A stretch of 17,499 bases of DNA from JAADCS01 sp964473735 (GTDB taxonomy: Bacteria > Hydrothermota > Hydrothermia > LBFQ01): NCBI GenBank assembly GCA_964473735.1, contig CAYYQD010000030.1, positions 1 to 17,499 of the forward strand. Direction: 5' to 3'. Numbering within the stretch: position 1 is the stretch's first letter; each line of letters starts with the position of its first letter. The notes beneath the pieces were generated by a model that did not search any database, was not told the origin of the DNA, and worked only from the letters and a program-made list of their open reading frames with translations. The position numbers were made by a program, and so were the translations under genes. Positions 5,548 through 13,239 of the stretch are shown here, piece after piece.

Positions 5548-6909
5548 ATGCTCCTCCTTCCCCGTACGCGTTTCAACAGGATCCACATGGTGGGCATAGG
5601 TGGGTCCGGAATGAGCGGCATCGCCGAGATACTCCATCGTATCGGTTTCGTCGTTCAAGGCTCCGACATAAACCGCAAGGAGACTACGATCAGGCTTGAG
5701 AACTTAGGTATAAAGGTCTTCTACGGCCATAGGTACGACAACGTCAGGGGGGCGGATCTGGTGGTGTATTCGTCGGCCATACCCCCCGACAACCCGGAGA
5801 TACAGGCCGCCCGCGATATGGGTATTCCGATAGTTCAAAGGGCGGAGATGCTGGCGGAGCTCATGCGGGTGAAGTTCTCAATAGCCGTGGCCGGTGCTCA
5901 CGGTAAGAGCACTACCACCTCCATGGTGGGGCACGTACTCAAGGCCTTAAACACCAACCCCACCGTGATAGTGGGCGGGATACTGCGGGAGGTCAGTACG
6001 GGGGGGATGTACGGGAGCGGGGATTACTTAGTGGCCGAGGCCGACGAGTCGGACAGGTCCTTCCTCAAGCTCCTTCCCACCGTGGCCGTCATAACGAACA
6101 TAGACAGGGAGCACATAGACACGTACGGGAGTATGGCCAACCTGAAACTCGCTTTCATAGACTTCGCCAACCGGGTACCGTTCTACGGGGCGGTTCTGGC
6201 CTGTGGAGACGATGAGAACACCCGGCACGTCCTCCCGTTCGTTGAGAGGCGGGTATTCACGTACGGTCTGGGAGAGGATAACTTCTTTAGAGCGGCGAAC
6301 GTCAGAACGGAGGGACTCACGTCGGAGTACGACCTCATAGTTGATGGCCACCGGATTACGGGGGTAAGGTTGAACGTCCCCGGCGTCTTCAACGTCAGAA
6401 ACTCCCTGGCCGCGTTGGGAGTGGCGTGGGAGCTCGGTCTGGACCTGAAGGCAGCGGCAGAGAGCTTAGGAAGTTTCAAAGGAGTGGGGAGGAGGTTTGA
6501 GATAAAGGGCGAGGTCAACGGGGCAACCGTTATAGACGACTACGGCCACCATCCCACGGAGATCGGAGCCGTACTGTCCGTGGCCAGAAAGATGGGCAGG
6601 GTGGTGGTGGTCTTCCAGCCCCACAGGTACACCCGTACCCGGGACCTGTACAAACACTTCGCCGAGGTACTAACCGGAGCCGACAGCGTCATCCTCCTGC
6701 CTATCTACCCCGCCGGTGAGAGGGAGATCCCGGGGGTAAGCAGCAGGCTCATATACGACCACATGAGGCATCTGGGATACGAGAACGTCAGGATGGTGGG
6801 GAGTCTGGAGGAGGCGGCGGAGGTAATTAAAGGGACGGTGCGCGAAGGGGACGTCGTACTACTTCAGGGGGCGGGGAGCGTGTATAAGGTATGGGACCTT
6901 TTAAACTGA
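5548..6909 (+). CDS. murC: UDP-N-acetylmuramate--L-alanine ligase MurC
   Basis: A 453-residue full-length Mur ligase that adds L-alanine to UDP-MurNAc in the cytoplasm, the first peptide step of peptidoglycan synthesis. Domain 1 has the MurC-type nucleotide-sugar site HMVGIGGSGMSGIAEIL (13-29). The ATP-binding P-loop is GAHGKSTTT (116-124), with EADESD (164-169) and NIDREHID (184-191) after it. DDYGHHPTEI (330-339) and QPHRYTRT (357-364) mark the C-terminal domain and distinguish MurC from MurD, E and F. It stands alone here, away from other mur or fts genes, with its own TATAAT promoter. Its stop lies three bases from the stop of the convergent recJ. Confidence 0.97.
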   Translation: MLLLPRTRFNRIHMVGIGGSGMSGIAEILHRIGFVVQGSDINRKETTIRLENLGIKVFYGHRYDNVRGADLVVYSSAIPPDNPEIQAARDMGIPIVQRAEMLAELMRVKFSIAVAGAHGKSTTTSMVGHVLKALNTNPTVIVGGILREVSTGGMYGSGDYLVAEADESDRSFLKLLPTVAVITNIDREHIDTYGSMANLKLAFIDFANRVPFYGAVLACGDDENTRHVLPFVERRVFTYGLGEDNFFRAANVRTEGLTSEYDLIVDGHRITGVRLNVPGVFNVRNSLAALGVAWELGLDLKAAAESLGSFKGVGRRFEIKGEVNGATVIDDYGHHPTEIGAVLSVARKMGRVVVVFQPHRYTRTRDLYKHFAEVLTGADSVILLPIYPAGEREIPGVSSRLIYDHMRHLGYENVRMVGSLEEAAEVIKGTVREGDVVLLQGAGSVYKVWDLLN

Positions 6910-6912
6910 CCT

Positions 6913-8547
6913 CTACAGGCTACCTATAACGTCTCCAAAGACTACGCCGTTTTTAAAGCGCAGGTTAGTCACAACCACCTCCTCACCGGCGATAGGTGGG
7001 TTTAACACCCGGAGACGGAAGTGGCGTCTCTTTTCGTAATGCTCAAGGTAAGTCGTAGGCCCGTTCAGTACGGTGGGGCGGTCCTTCAGACGTAGTGCAA
7101 ATACGGGGGAGGGAAAGCCGTGTCCATAGGGCCGGAAACGGGCCATATCCTCCCAGAAGCTGTGGTCCATCTCCTCTACCTTGAGGTGGGCATCCACCTT
7201 CACGGTCCTTACGAACTCGCCGTTTACGGATACGCTCCGGGCGTAGGACTCCAGCGCCCTTCGGAGGTCGTCCAGCTTCTCCTCCCTTATCCTGAAGCCT
7301 CCGGCCAGAGTGTGCCCCCCGAAGTTCTCGTTCTCGGAGAAGAGTCCCTCCGCGCTCTTCAGGGCTTCGTACACGTTGAAAGGTGCGATGCTTCTCATGG
7401 AACCCTTGGCTACGCCATCGGATACGGATACGACGGCGGTGGGCTTGCCGAACTCCTCCATCAGCCTTATGGCCACTATACCGGCTATACCCTCATCTAC
7501 GTCCCCACTCACGACGAAGACTATGGGAGAGGAGTGATTAACCCTCCCACGGAGCGCCTGTAGGACCTTCTCCTGCTTTCTCTTCCTCTGATCGTTCAAT
7601 CTCTCCAGCTCTTCCGCCCAGGCCATAGCCCTCTCCCGCCTGTTCGCGAGAAGTAGGTTAAGGGCCACGTCCGTCCTCCCCATCCTCCCGGCGGCGTTTA
7701 TTCTGGGGGCTATAAGCCACGATACGTGCCACGCCCCCACGGGGTACCCGGCCCTACTCCTACGGATCACGGCCAGAAGGCCGTCGTTTCCTATTTTTCC
7801 TCCACTCTCTATCCCCCTGTTCATCAGGTAAAGGCCGTGCTTGACCAGAAGCCTGTTCTCCCCCAACATGCTACCCACGTCCGCCACCGTACCCACCGCC
7901 ACTAAGTCCAGAAGGTGGTAGAGCTTTCCCTTATCCTCCCCAAGGGCCTCGTACAGGGCTATGGCGAACTTAAGGGCCACTCCCACGCCGGTAAGACCCG
8001 TGTACGGGTAGGCTCCCAGGTTCGGATGTACCACTACGGCCTCCGGTAGGTCCGTCGGCAGCTGGTGGTGGTCGGTTATTATCACGTCAATACCCATCTC
8101 CCGGGCCATGGCCACCTCTCTGTGGGAGGAGACACCGCAATCTACGGTCAGGATCACCTTCGCTCCCAACTCTCTGGCCCGTATGACACCCCTGCGGGAG
8201 AGTCCGTACCCGTCCGTAAAGCGATCCGGTACGAAGGGTACGACGTCCGCCCCCACCCACGCTAAGGCGTAGAACATCAGGGACAGGGCAGTTAAGCCGT
8301 CGGTATCGTAATCCCCGTGTATCAGGATCCTCTCTCCCCTGCGGATGGCCCGTTTTACGCGCTCTACGGCCTCCTCCATCCCCTCCATCAGGAGGGGGTC
8401 GTACCCCCTGCGGAGGTTGAGGGCCGATAGGTCCAATCCATCCCTCAAGCGATTGTACAGGAACTGCCTGAAAGGTCGGGTAAGGGGCACACCCTCCGGT
8501 TCGTACTCACCCTCCGAGGGCGGGATTATGACGTACTTAAACGGCAT
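6913..8547 (-). CDS. recJ: RecJ-family single-strand DNA exonuclease
   Basis: A 544-residue DHH-superfamily exonuclease, a little shorter than E. coli RecJ. DHH-domain motifs are in order: HGDYDTDGLTA (78-88), VDCG (135-138), TDHHQLP (158-164) and VGTVADVGSMLGENR; then RINAAGRMGR links to the DHHA1 domain with DEGIAGIVAIRL and FGGHTLAGGF. All manganese ligands of the family appear present. RecJ digests single-stranded DNA 5' to 3' in recombination and repair. It is the last gene of the nine-gene minus-strand block, 25 bases after a barrel protein gene, and also has a TACAAT nine bases before its ATG, so it may be transcribed separately. No Shine-Dalgarno is visible. Confidence 0.95.
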   Translation of the reverse strand: MPFKYVIIPPSEGEYEPEGVPLTRPFRQFLYNRLRDGLDLSALNLRRGYDPLLMEGMEEAVERVKRAIRRGERILIHGDYDTDGLTALSLMFYALAWVGADVVPFVPDRFTDGYGLSRRGVIRARELGAKVILTVDCGVSSHREVAMAREMGIDVIITDHHQLPTDLPEAVVVHPNLGAYPYTGLTGVGVALKFAIALYEALGEDKGKLYHLLDLVAVGTVADVGSMLGENRLLVKHGLYLMNRGIESGGKIGNDGLLAVIRRSRAGYPVGAWHVSWLIAPRINAAGRMGRTDVALNLLLANRRERAMAWAEELERLNDQRKRKQEKVLQALRGRVNHSSPIVFVVSGDVDEGIAGIVAIRLMEEFGKPTAVVSVSDGVAKGSMRSIAPFNVYEALKSAEGLFSENENFGGHTLAGGFRIREEKLDDLRRALESYARSVSVNGEFVRTVKVDAHLKVEEMDHSFWEDMARFRPYGHGFPSPVFALRLKDRPTVLNGPTTYLEHYEKRRHFRLRVLNPPIAGEEVVVTNLRFKNGVVFGDVIGSL

Positions 8548-8556
8548 TGACGTGCA

Positions 8557-8562
8557 ATTGTA
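8557..8562 (-). promoter_or_regulatory. -10 box for recJ
   Basis: TACAAT on the minus strand in the 25-base gap after the barrel gene, nine bases before the recJ ATG, without a Shine-Dalgarno. It would give recJ a leaderless transcript independent of the upstream block. Confidence 0.45.
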
Positions 8563-8572
8563 CGGTGGAGCC

Positions 8573-9574
8573 TCAATCCCACAGTGTCCATACTACCTTT
8601 ACCCGGACACCGTTATCGTAGGTACCTAAGTCGTAGAACAGGGCCAGAGTCAGGTCCTCGTAAAAGGTCAGAGAGAGACCGGCGGAGTACCACCCGGCGT
8701 ACGGGGTCTCGTAGGCGATGAGAGTGGGCTCTACCGTGAGTACGTCCCCCAGGGCGAAGGGGATGGGGACGGCCTCAACCCTGTAGGTGTAGGTACTGTC
8801 GCTTCTGACACTCAGGGCCCCTTTAAACCGGAGAAGTCGCCACCTGAGGCTAACGTAGGTCTGAACCTCGTACCCCCTGAACCCTTCCCACGTGCCCGCT
8901 ATTACCCCCACTCCGGCATCACGACCGAAGGCCGCCAGCCTACCCACGTTTAACCTGTGGCTCCTGATGTACTCACCCAGTACGTTTATCCTCCCCACGT
9001 AGGTACCCCTTAGCATCGCCCCGTCCCCCACGACGGCGAAGAGGTCGTAGGAGGAACCCGTACTTCCGACACCCACACCGGCTAAGGTGTCCTTACCGGC
9101 GTACGCTACTCCCCGAAGGTACAGGCTTTCTCCCATCTGGAACCCCACAGCTGGCCCGCCTTCCGCCACCCCCCCGGTAAGGGAGAGGAAACGCCATGAC
9201 AGTGAGAGGAGAGCCCCCTGCCCGGAGAAGGGGTACTCGCTTCCCCTATACACGTACCCTCCGAAGTTCCTCCACCGTCCGTATATCCCGAAGGCGTAGT
9301 CCTCCGTAAGGGCGTTCCTGCGTGTAAAGGCCTCCCCCACCATGTTGGGAGATGAGAACCTTACCCCCACCTTCTGGTACCGGGCGTCCGAGGTCAGGGG
9401 AAAGAGCTTGTCCGTATAGAGGTCCGTGCGCACCCTACCGGAATAGGGTGGGAGGGAGACGAAGTCCTCAACCAGAAGGTACGCGGCGTCCTCGTAGAAG
9501 GAGTAGGTGTAGGTCTCGCAGTTTGAGGCCCCGAACAGGGGATGTACCGGGTTGCAGAAGGGGAGGAAGAACAC
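8573..9574 (-). CDS. predicted outer-membrane beta-barrel protein
   Basis: A 333-residue protein of unknown family. From about residue 20 to the end it shows short amphipathic strands with many Tyr, Gly, Arg and Thr (AYLLVEDFVSLPPYSGRVRTDLY and LSLTFYEDLTLALFYDLGTYDNGVRV), typical of outer-membrane barrels. The last strand ends KVVWTLWD, with aromatic residues near the C-terminus but no classical terminal Phe. The N-terminus MFFLPFCNPVHPLFGAS is short and uncharged, and C7 and C19 could form a disulfide or one could be a lipidation site; neither matches a strict lipobox. The GTG start follows AGGGG closely and lies eight bases after the previous gene's stop. It is paired with the next barrel-like gene. 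Confidence 0.7.
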   Translation of the reverse strand: MFFLPFCNPVHPLFGASNCETYTYSFYEDAAYLLVEDFVSLPPYSGRVRTDLYTDKLFPLTSDARYQKVGVRFSSPNMVGEAFTRRNALTEDYAFGIYGRWRNFGGYVYRGSEYPFSGQGALLSLSWRFLSLTGGVAEGGPAVGFQMGESLYLRGVAYAGKDTLAGVGVGSTGSSYDLFAVVGDGAMLRGTYVGRINVLGEYIRSHRLNVGRLAAFGRDAGVGVIAGTWEGFRGYEVQTYVSLRWRLLRFKGALSVRSDSTYTYRVEAVPIPFALGDVLTVEPTLIAYETPYAGWYSAGLSLTFYEDLTLALFYDLGTYDNGVRVKVVWTLWD

Positions 9575-9579
9575 CCCCT

Positions 9580-9585
9580 ATTCTA
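9580..9585 (-). promoter_or_regulatory. -10-like box overlapping an upstream stop codon
   Basis: TAGAAT on the minus strand, whose first three bases are the TAG stop of the preceding gene; five bases (AGGGG) separate it from the GTG start of the next. It could be an internal promoter or chance. Confidence 0.25.
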
Positions 9586-10176
9586 CGGAAGTTTTTCCCA
9601 CACTACGGATAGGCTACCGCCGAGGGCCTGCCCCATAAGGGGGGTCCATACGAAGTCCCGTCCACGGTACAGGGTGAAAGGGACCAGGTCCAGGATCAGG
9701 TTGGCCCCTATCCCCCATCCTCCGTGGGGTTTCGGGGTGTAGATTATCCCACCGAGTCCCTTAACCACGGCGCCGTAGCCCATCGTGGTCTCCTCCGTAT
9801 CCGAAGGGAAGTCGGGGTCGTCGGTGAAAACCGATCCTCTCAGGGCCATTGACACGGATAGGTGGGCGACGAAGTAAGGGTTCATTGGGAACCTCCACCT
9901 CCTCCCGACGAGCAGGTCAAGGGCCCACATCCGGTTTCCGTCGTCCACGTCTATACCCCCAACCGTTCTCCACGCCCGGGCCACCTCTCCGGATCGGTAG
10001 TCCATACCTATGAGCGTTCCGTTCCGGAACCCCACACGTACCCCGTAAGGGTGGAACCTCCCCCTACCCCACGCGTCGTTCCCCCCTAAGGAGTAGGACT
10101 GTCCTCCGTACCGGTACAGGACCCCCGAGTAGGTATAGGAGGATATTCCAACGAATAGGTTAAACCATACCGGCAT
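9583..10176 (-). CDS. predicted small beta-barrel envelope protein
   Basis: A 197-residue protein of unknown family with barrel-like strands rich in Gly, Tyr, Arg and Trp (SGVLYRYGGQSYSLGG, YGVRVGFRNGTLIGMDYRSG, GGWGIGANLILDLVPFTLYRG) and a final strand LGGSLSVVWEKLP. The N-terminus MPVWFNLFVGISSYTYS is a short uncharged hydrophobic stretch rather than a normal signal peptide. An AGAGGG just before the ATG may be a Shine-Dalgarno. It starts six bases after the 115-residue gene and ends eight bases before the larger barrel gene, so the three are probably made together. Confidence 0.65.
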   Translation of the reverse strand: MPVWFNLFVGISSYTYSGVLYRYGGQSYSLGGNDAWGRGRFHPYGVRVGFRNGTLIGMDYRSGEVARAWRTVGGIDVDDGNRMWALDLLVGRRWRFPMNPYFVAHLSVSMALRGSVFTDDPDFPSDTEETTMGYGAVVKGLGGIIYTPKPHGGWGIGANLILDLVPFTLYRGRDFVWTPLMGQALGGSLSVVWEKLP

Positions 10177-10182
10177 ACCCTC

Positions 10183-10530
10183 TTACCCTACGGCCGAGAG
10201 CATCTCCCTCCACCACCAGTGCCCGTAGGCCTCAACCCTATCGGATATCCCCGTCATCTCTCCGCGGAAGTAGTCCCTGCTTTCCTCCCCCAGACCTTTG
10301 AGGAAGTTTCTGAAGTCGCCGTACATCTCCGTCATAAGGGAACGGGAGAACCTCTCACCACGGAGCGCCCTCTCGGAGAGGTCAAGCAGGAGGGTAAGCA
10401 GATTTCCGTAGTTTCCGACTTTAATGCAGTAGAGGATCGTCAGTATCCTCCAGTTCATCCTTGAGCCCCTCCCATCCTTCAGGGCCCTCTCCTCAACCTC
10501 AAGTCTTTCCATCACCTCCGTAAATAACAT
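10183..10530 (-). CDS. hypothetical protein, helical, 115 residues
   Basis: I do not recognise this gene. The protein is predicted mostly helical and charged (MERLEVEERALKDGRG, SRALRGERF-type segments, LLTLLLDLSERALRG), with a single Cys in LTILYCIKV and a WWW triplet near the C-terminus (YGHWWWREML). No signal peptide or membrane segment is evident, so it is probably cytoplasmic. It lies seven bases after the HAD gene and six before a barrel gene. TAGAAT nine bases before its ATG suggests it may start a sub-operon with the barrels. Confidence 0.6.
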   Translation of the reverse strand: MLFTEVMERLEVEERALKDGRGSRMNWRILTILYCIKVGNYGNLLTLLLDLSERALRGERFSRSLMTEMYGDFRNFLKGLGEESRDYFRGEMTGISDRVEAYGHWWWREMLSAVG

Positions 10531-10537
10531 AACATCC

Positions 10538-11239
10538 CTATTCTACACCCGAACGGCCGTTAAGACCTTCTACGACCGACAGGATCTCAAGGGGGTCATC
10601 CACCTCGTAGTCCGCACCGGAGTTCTGGGTGCCAAAGGAATCGCCGTAGCGGGCGAAAACGGTTATCATTCCGATGGTCTTGGCACCTACCACGTCCCTC
10701 TCTGCCCAGTCCCCCACCATGACCGCCCTTCCGGGATCAACCCCCAAGAGGGAGAGGGCCTTTTTAAAAGGGGCAGCCGCCGGTTTCCTCTCGTAGGTAT
10801 CCTCGTAGGTTACCACCGCGTCAAAGAAGGGGTCAAGGGAAGACTCAACCAACCGGGTCCAGGCCTGAAGGCGAGGGGCGTCCGAGACGACGGCGAGTTT
10901 GTACCCCCTCTTGAGGAGCTCCACTAAGAGCTTGCGCACGTTGGGGTAGGGGCGCAGGTTGGCCTCTTTGGCCTTACGGTAAGCCACGATACCGGCGGCT
11001 AAGATATGCCAGTCTATCCGGCCGAGGATCTTCTCAAGGAGCTTGTTGAAGACCCTCTGATCCTCTATCCCCTCCTTATCGTATATGTGGAAGACCTCCT
11101 CGTACACCTCCTCCGGCTTCATCTTCAGACCCGCCCCCACCATGGCCTCGGAGGCCGCCCGCACGGCCTCCCTCTTCATACGCATGAAATCCACCAGGGT
11201 GTTGTCCAGGTCAAAGACCAGAGCCTCAACCTTTCTCAT
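10538..11239 (-). CDS. HAD-superfamily hydrolase
   Basis: A 233-residue haloacid-dehalogenase-type phosphatase. Motif I is FDLDNTL (9-15, nucleophile D10 and acid D12), motif II SDAP (S119), motif III K152 in ERKPAAAPF, and motif IV GDWAERD (176-182). Residues about 18-100 form a helical cap typical of subfamily I. The substrate cannot be told from the sequence; a small phosphorylated metabolite is likely. Its ATG overlaps the TGA stop of rho (ATGA), so translation is coupled to rho. The stop codon TAG is followed immediately by the next gene's promoter-like box. Confidence 0.9.
   Translation of the reverse strand: MRKVEALVFDLDNTLVDFMRMKREAVRAASEAMVGAGLKMKPEEVYEEVFHIYDKEGIEDQRVFNKLLEKILGRIDWHILAAGIVAYRKAKEANLRPYPNVRKLLVELLKRGYKLAVVSDAPRLQAWTRLVESSLDPFFDAVVTYEDTYERKPAAAPFKKALSLLGVDPGRAVMVGDWAERDVVGAKTIGMITVFARYGDSFGTQNSGADYEVDDPLEILSVVEGLNGRSGVE
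10540..10545 (-). promoter_or_regulatory. -10-like box at the HAD/115-residue gene junction
   Basis: TAGAAT on the minus strand, with its last base shared with the HAD stop codon and nine bases before the ATG of the 115-residue gene. It has the same arrangement as 9580-9585 and 13234-13239. Confidence 0.3.
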
Positions 11240-12537
11240 CCGTATATGCTCTCCTTTGTGGGTACCTCAAGTGGCTCGTAGGATAGGGACTGGAGGAACT
11301 CGGCGTTAGTCATGTACTTCTCCATCCTCCGCTTTATGACCTCCATGGCCTCCACGGGGGATAGACTGGATATAACCTTACGTATGAGCCAGACCTTCTC
11401 TAACTCCTCCGGTGTGAGGATCAGCTCCTCTTTACGGGTGCCGGAGCGGTGAAGGTCTATGGCGGGGAATATACGCCTTTCCGCCAGCTGACGGCTGAGG
11501 ACCAGCTCCATGTTCCCCGTACCCTTGAACTCTTCAAATATCACCTCGTCCATCCGGGAGCCGGTCTCTATAAGGGCCGTCGCCAGTATGGTGAGGCTTC
11601 CGCCTTCCTCTATGTTCCGGGCGGCCCCGAAGAACTTCTTAGGTTTTACGAAGGCGGAGGACTCTATACCTCCGGAGAGGGTCTTGCCCGTGGAGGGAGT
11701 CAGGAGGTTGTAAGCCCGTGTGAGGCGGGTGAGAGAGTCTAAGAGTATGACGACGTCCCTCTTGGCCTCCACCAACCTCTTCGCCCTGTCTAAGACCAGC
11801 TCCGCCATGTGGGTGTGTCTCTCCGGTGTCTGGTCAAAGGTGGAGTAGAATATCTCCGCCTGTGGTACCACCCTCTGAAAGTCCGTCACCTCCTCCGGTC
11901 GCTCGTCTATGAGGAGGATTATCAGGTGGACCTCCGGGTGGTTCCGAACGATGGATTTGGCTATCTTCTGCAACAGGACGGTCTTACCGGACCTCGGGGG
12001 TGCCACTATGAGACCTCTCTGTCCCTTGCCAACGGGTACGAATAGGTCTACGACCCGCATGGATACGTCGTCGTCCTCCGGGTTCTCAAGGCGTATCCTT
12101 TCGGTAGGGTAGTACGGGGTGAGCTTCTCAAACACGGGCCGGGATCTGCTCTCCTCAACCGGATAACCGGAGACCTTTATTATACGTACCATGGGGTCGT
12201 TTTTCACCCTGTCGTCCGTACGCCGCCTGGCAAAACCCTCAACGTAGTCCCCGGGGCGTAGCCCCAGCTTCTTTATAACGGAGGCAGCAACGTAGGCATC
12301 GTCCGGCCCGGGCATCAGGTTGTTTATGGGGTTGCGCAGGAATCCGAACCCCTCGGAATGGATCTCCAGCACTCCCTCCTTCCACACCAACCCCTCCTTC
12401 CTGCTCTCGGCGTCTAAGATCCTCTTTATGAGCTCCTCCCTCTCCAGCTCGGCGTAGTCCTCTATGCCGAGCTCCTTAGCCATCTCGTAGAGCTCCGACA
12501 TCCTCTTGGATTGAAGTTCCTCAAGCGATACAGCCAT
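11236..12537 (-). CDS. rho: transcription termination factor Rho
   Basis: A 433-residue complete Rho, the hexameric RNA-dependent ATPase that releases RNA polymerase. The N-terminal helical part (1-45) is followed by the cold-shock-like primary RNA site with GFGFLRNP (63-70). The ATPase core shows the P-loop APPRSGKT (179-186), LLIDERPEEVTDF (208-220), Walker B ILLDSLTRL (264-272), the Q-loop region, KKFFGAARNIEEGGSLTI (300-317) and the R-loop region GTGNMELVLSR. There is no large insertion or extension. Unlike several other genes here it has a strong Shine-Dalgarno (GGAGG five bases before ATG). It lies 36 bases after the rhodanese gene and overlaps the HAD gene by four bases. Confidence 0.97.
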   Translation of the reverse strand: MAVSLEELQSKRMSELYEMAKELGIEDYAELEREELIKRILDAESRKEGLVWKEGVLEIHSEGFGFLRNPINNLMPGPDDAYVAASVIKKLGLRPGDYVEGFARRRTDDRVKNDPMVRIIKVSGYPVEESRSRPVFEKLTPYYPTERIRLENPEDDDVSMRVVDLFVPVGKGQRGLIVAPPRSGKTVLLQKIAKSIVRNHPEVHLIILLIDERPEEVTDFQRVVPQAEIFYSTFDQTPERHTHMAELVLDRAKRLVEAKRDVVILLDSLTRLTRAYNLLTPSTGKTLSGGIESSAFVKPKKFFGAARNIEEGGSLTILATALIETGSRMDEVIFEEFKGTGNMELVLSRQLAERRIFPAIDLHRSGTRKEELILTPEELEKVWLIRKVISSLSPVEAMEVIKRRMEKYMTNAEFLQSLSYEPLEVPTKESIYG

Positions 12538-12540
12538 ACA

Positions 12541-12549
12541 CTCCTCCTT
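12541..12549 (-). promoter_or_regulatory. strong Shine-Dalgarno of rho
   Basis: AAGGAGGAG on the minus strand, with GGAGG five bases before ATG. It shows that the organism uses Shine-Dalgarno initiation within operons, in contrast to the leaderless-type starts elsewhere in the window. Confidence 0.75.
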
Positions 12550-12573
12550 TTTCCAATTCCCCGCAGAGATACT

Positions 12574-13218
12574 CTACAGGGGCTTCACCTTTAACGATCC
12601 GTCTTCAACGTTTATAACCGCCCCCCACCTCTTTCCCTTCCTCCTGGGGGGGAGGGTGAAGACGACGGCGTTCTCAAAGGTCCCTACGTAAAGGATAACC
12701 GTATCACCCGGCCCTATATCGTAGAAGGGTAGGCGTCCCTCGTAGTTCCCCTTTCCGTCCGTCATCTCCGCCTCAACCTGACCGTGCCTCTTTTCAACGA
12801 AGAATATACGCCCGTACTTGTAGGGCATACCGTCAAGCTTGACGTTGCCCTTTACGTAGAAGTAGTTGGGTTTCTCACCTTTCCTCTCACCCTCCGTAGG
12901 GTACCCCTTATCCCTCCACACGAAGAAACCCTCGTCAAGAACGTACACGTTTCTGAACCCCATGCCCTCGGCCGTCCGGGCGCCTAAGGTGGAGAGGTGG
13001 TGGGGGCAACCGCAGTAGAAGAGTACGGGCTTATCTCTGGGTATTATTCCCCTCTTTATATGCTCGGGCAGAAAACGGAGCGGCGCGGAGAGCGCTCCCT
13101 TTATGTGCTCTATACGGTACTCGTAGGAGCTGCGTACATCTACGATCGTAAAGCTGTCCATCTTCTGAACCGCCTCGTCCACGCTTATGAAGGTGAAGGA
13201 TAGGAACAGAACCATCAC
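12574..13218 (-). CDS. rhodanese domain with C-terminal beta-sandwich domain
   Basis: A 214-residue two-part protein. Residues 12-115 are a single rhodanese domain: IVDVRSSYEYRIEHIKGAL (25-43), active-site loop FYCGCPHH (67-74) with C69 in the catalytic position, and NVYVLDEGFFVWRDKGYP. The loop has a second Cys (C71) and two His, unlike the common CRxGxR loop. Residues 120-214 resemble a transthyretin-like/carboxypeptidase-regulatory beta-sandwich (VKLDGMPYKYGRIFFVE, TDGKGNYEGRLPF). The N-terminus (MMVLFLSFTFIS) is a very short hydrophobic stretch, so it may be exported; that is uncertain. The start could be GTG 13218 or ATG 13215. It has TATAAT upstream, overlapping the stop of the ligase gene. 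A sulfur-carrier or redox role in the envelope is possible. Confidence 0.85.
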   Translation of the reverse strand: MMVLFLSFTFISVDEAVQKMDSFTIVDVRSSYEYRIEHIKGALSAPLRFLPEHIKRGIIPRDKPVLFYCGCPHHLSTLGARTAEGMGFRNVYVLDEGFFVWRDKGYPTEGERKGEKPNYFYVKGNVKLDGMPYKYGRIFFVEKRHGQVEAEMTDGKGNYEGRLPFYDIGPGDTVILYVGTFENAVVFTLPPRRKGKRWGAVINVEDGSLKVKPL

Positions 13219-13233
13219 TTACCGTGTTTGGGT

Positions 13234-13239
13234 ATTATA
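13234..13239 (-). promoter_or_regulatory. -10 box overlapping the stop codon of the ligase gene
   Basis: A perfect TATAAT on the minus strand that contains the TAA stop of the upstream gene. It lies 15 bases before the GTG and 18 before the ATG of the rhodanese gene, giving a short leader of about 8-11 bases. It could drive the rhodanese-rho-HAD part of the block independently. Confidence 0.45.
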
